Assembly: GCA_004028745.1 (NCBI GenBank)
Contig: RAZP01000008.1
Coordinates: forward strand, 1 to 15,575
Source: Prosthecochloris sp.
Lineage (GTDB): Bacteria; Bacteroidota; Chlorobiia; Chlorobiales; Chlorobiaceae
Length of the DNA stretch: 15,575 bases
Direction of reading: 5' to 3'
Made by a program: the position numbers and the translations under genes. The notes beneath the pieces are model-generated. The model saw only the letters and a list, made by a program, of their open reading frames with translations, was not told the DNA's origin and did no database searches. Shown here in pieces: positions 15,372 through 15,575 of this stretch; position 1 is the first letter of the stretch; every line of letters begins with the position of its first letter.

Positions 15372-15429
15372 CACCTTGCATCTTCGGCATGTCCGGTAAT
15401 CGCTATATTCAGTTTAATAGTGCTATACA

Positions 15430-15575
15430 ATGAACACAAGGGAAAAAGCATTTGAACGGGCAAAGAAAAAGGCGGAAAACGTTGCCCGTGACCCCGAAAA
15501 AGTCAAGAAAATCATAGACTCTGCGCTCCACAAGGCGACAGCCACAAAAACATCTTCGCAGTTTCAGGAAATCTC
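15430..15575 (+). CDS. Probable YkvA/DUF1232 family protein (N-terminal fragment)
   Basis: An ATG-initiated frame stays open for 48 codons to the right edge. The visible N-terminus is strongly basic and helical, with ARDPEKVKKIIDSAL at about residues 19-33. Chains of the form 'DPEKVKKLLxxA' before a hydrophobic pair of helices are, from recall, typical of small YkvA/DUF1232 membrane proteins, whose function is not established. The diagnostic hydrophobic region lies outside the window, so the family call is tentative. A TATATT hexamer at 15404-15409 could be its -10. It follows the rhomboid gene after two stem-loops, so it is probably a separate transcription unit. Confidence 0.45.
   Translation, partial: MNTREKAFERAKKKAENVARDPEKVKKIIDSALHKATATKTSSQFQEI

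Noticed and set aside
1..15575. Mobile elements, CRISPR arrays, tRNA/rRNA genes or defence genes
   Set aside because: No transposase-like frame, repeat-spacer pattern, cloverleaf or terminal repeats were seen; nearly all DNA is accounted for by core genes.

Overview
This window is a stretch of bacterial core chromosome, about half G+C, read through two divergently transcribed blocks. I infer a green sulfur bacterium (Chlorobiaceae/Chlorobiota). The reasons are a diderm-type, meso-DAP-specific MurE, a PASTA-tailed FtsI in a canonical dcw cluster, a rhomboid protease with a helical C-terminal tail of a kind I associate with Bacteroidota/Chlorobiota, and weak Shine-Dalgarno signals on several genes. 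That assignment comes from recall of gene style, not from a search.

Positions 1-10816 (minus strand) hold the front and middle of the division and cell-wall (dcw) cluster. In transcription order it is mraZ, rsmH (mraW), an ftsL-like gene, ftsI, murE, murF, mraY, murD, ftsW, and the first 55 codons of murG, which is cut by the window edge. The genes are packed with gaps of 0-19 bp or overlaps of 4-17 bp, including three ATGA stop/start overlaps, so the block reads as one operon. It covers the cytoplasmic steps that add meso-DAP (MurE), D-Ala-D-Ala (MurF) and D-Glu (MurD), lipid I formation (MraY), the start of lipid II formation (MurG), and the septal SEDS polymerase/transpeptidase pair (FtsW/FtsI) with its FtsL-like partner.

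Positions 10817-11117 are a 301-bp AT-rich divergent control region. On the mraZ side it holds three TGGK repeats spaced exactly 10 bp apart, the expected form of a MraZ autoregulatory operator, next to a candidate -10 element. On the other side it has a candidate promoter and an untranslated leader for the plus-strand genes.

Positions 11118-15575 (plus strand) hold a NYN/YacP-like predicted RNase, a small AroQ-class chorismate mutase, the MltG endolytic transglycosylase, phosphoglycerate kinase, a rhomboid protease with a helical C-terminal tail, two stem-loops (one a likely terminator), and the first 48 codons of a gene that looks like a YkvA/DUF1232 protein. MltG is the only one with an obvious functional tie to the dcw block across the divergent region.

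I found no mobile element, CRISPR array, RNA gene, prophage or defence system. Nothing here amounts to an undescribed multi-gene system. The points worth a second look are regulatory (MraZ operator, near-leaderless aroQ, pgk dyad, tandem stem-loops) and structural (divergent FtsL, PASTA-tailed FtsI, rhomboid tail).
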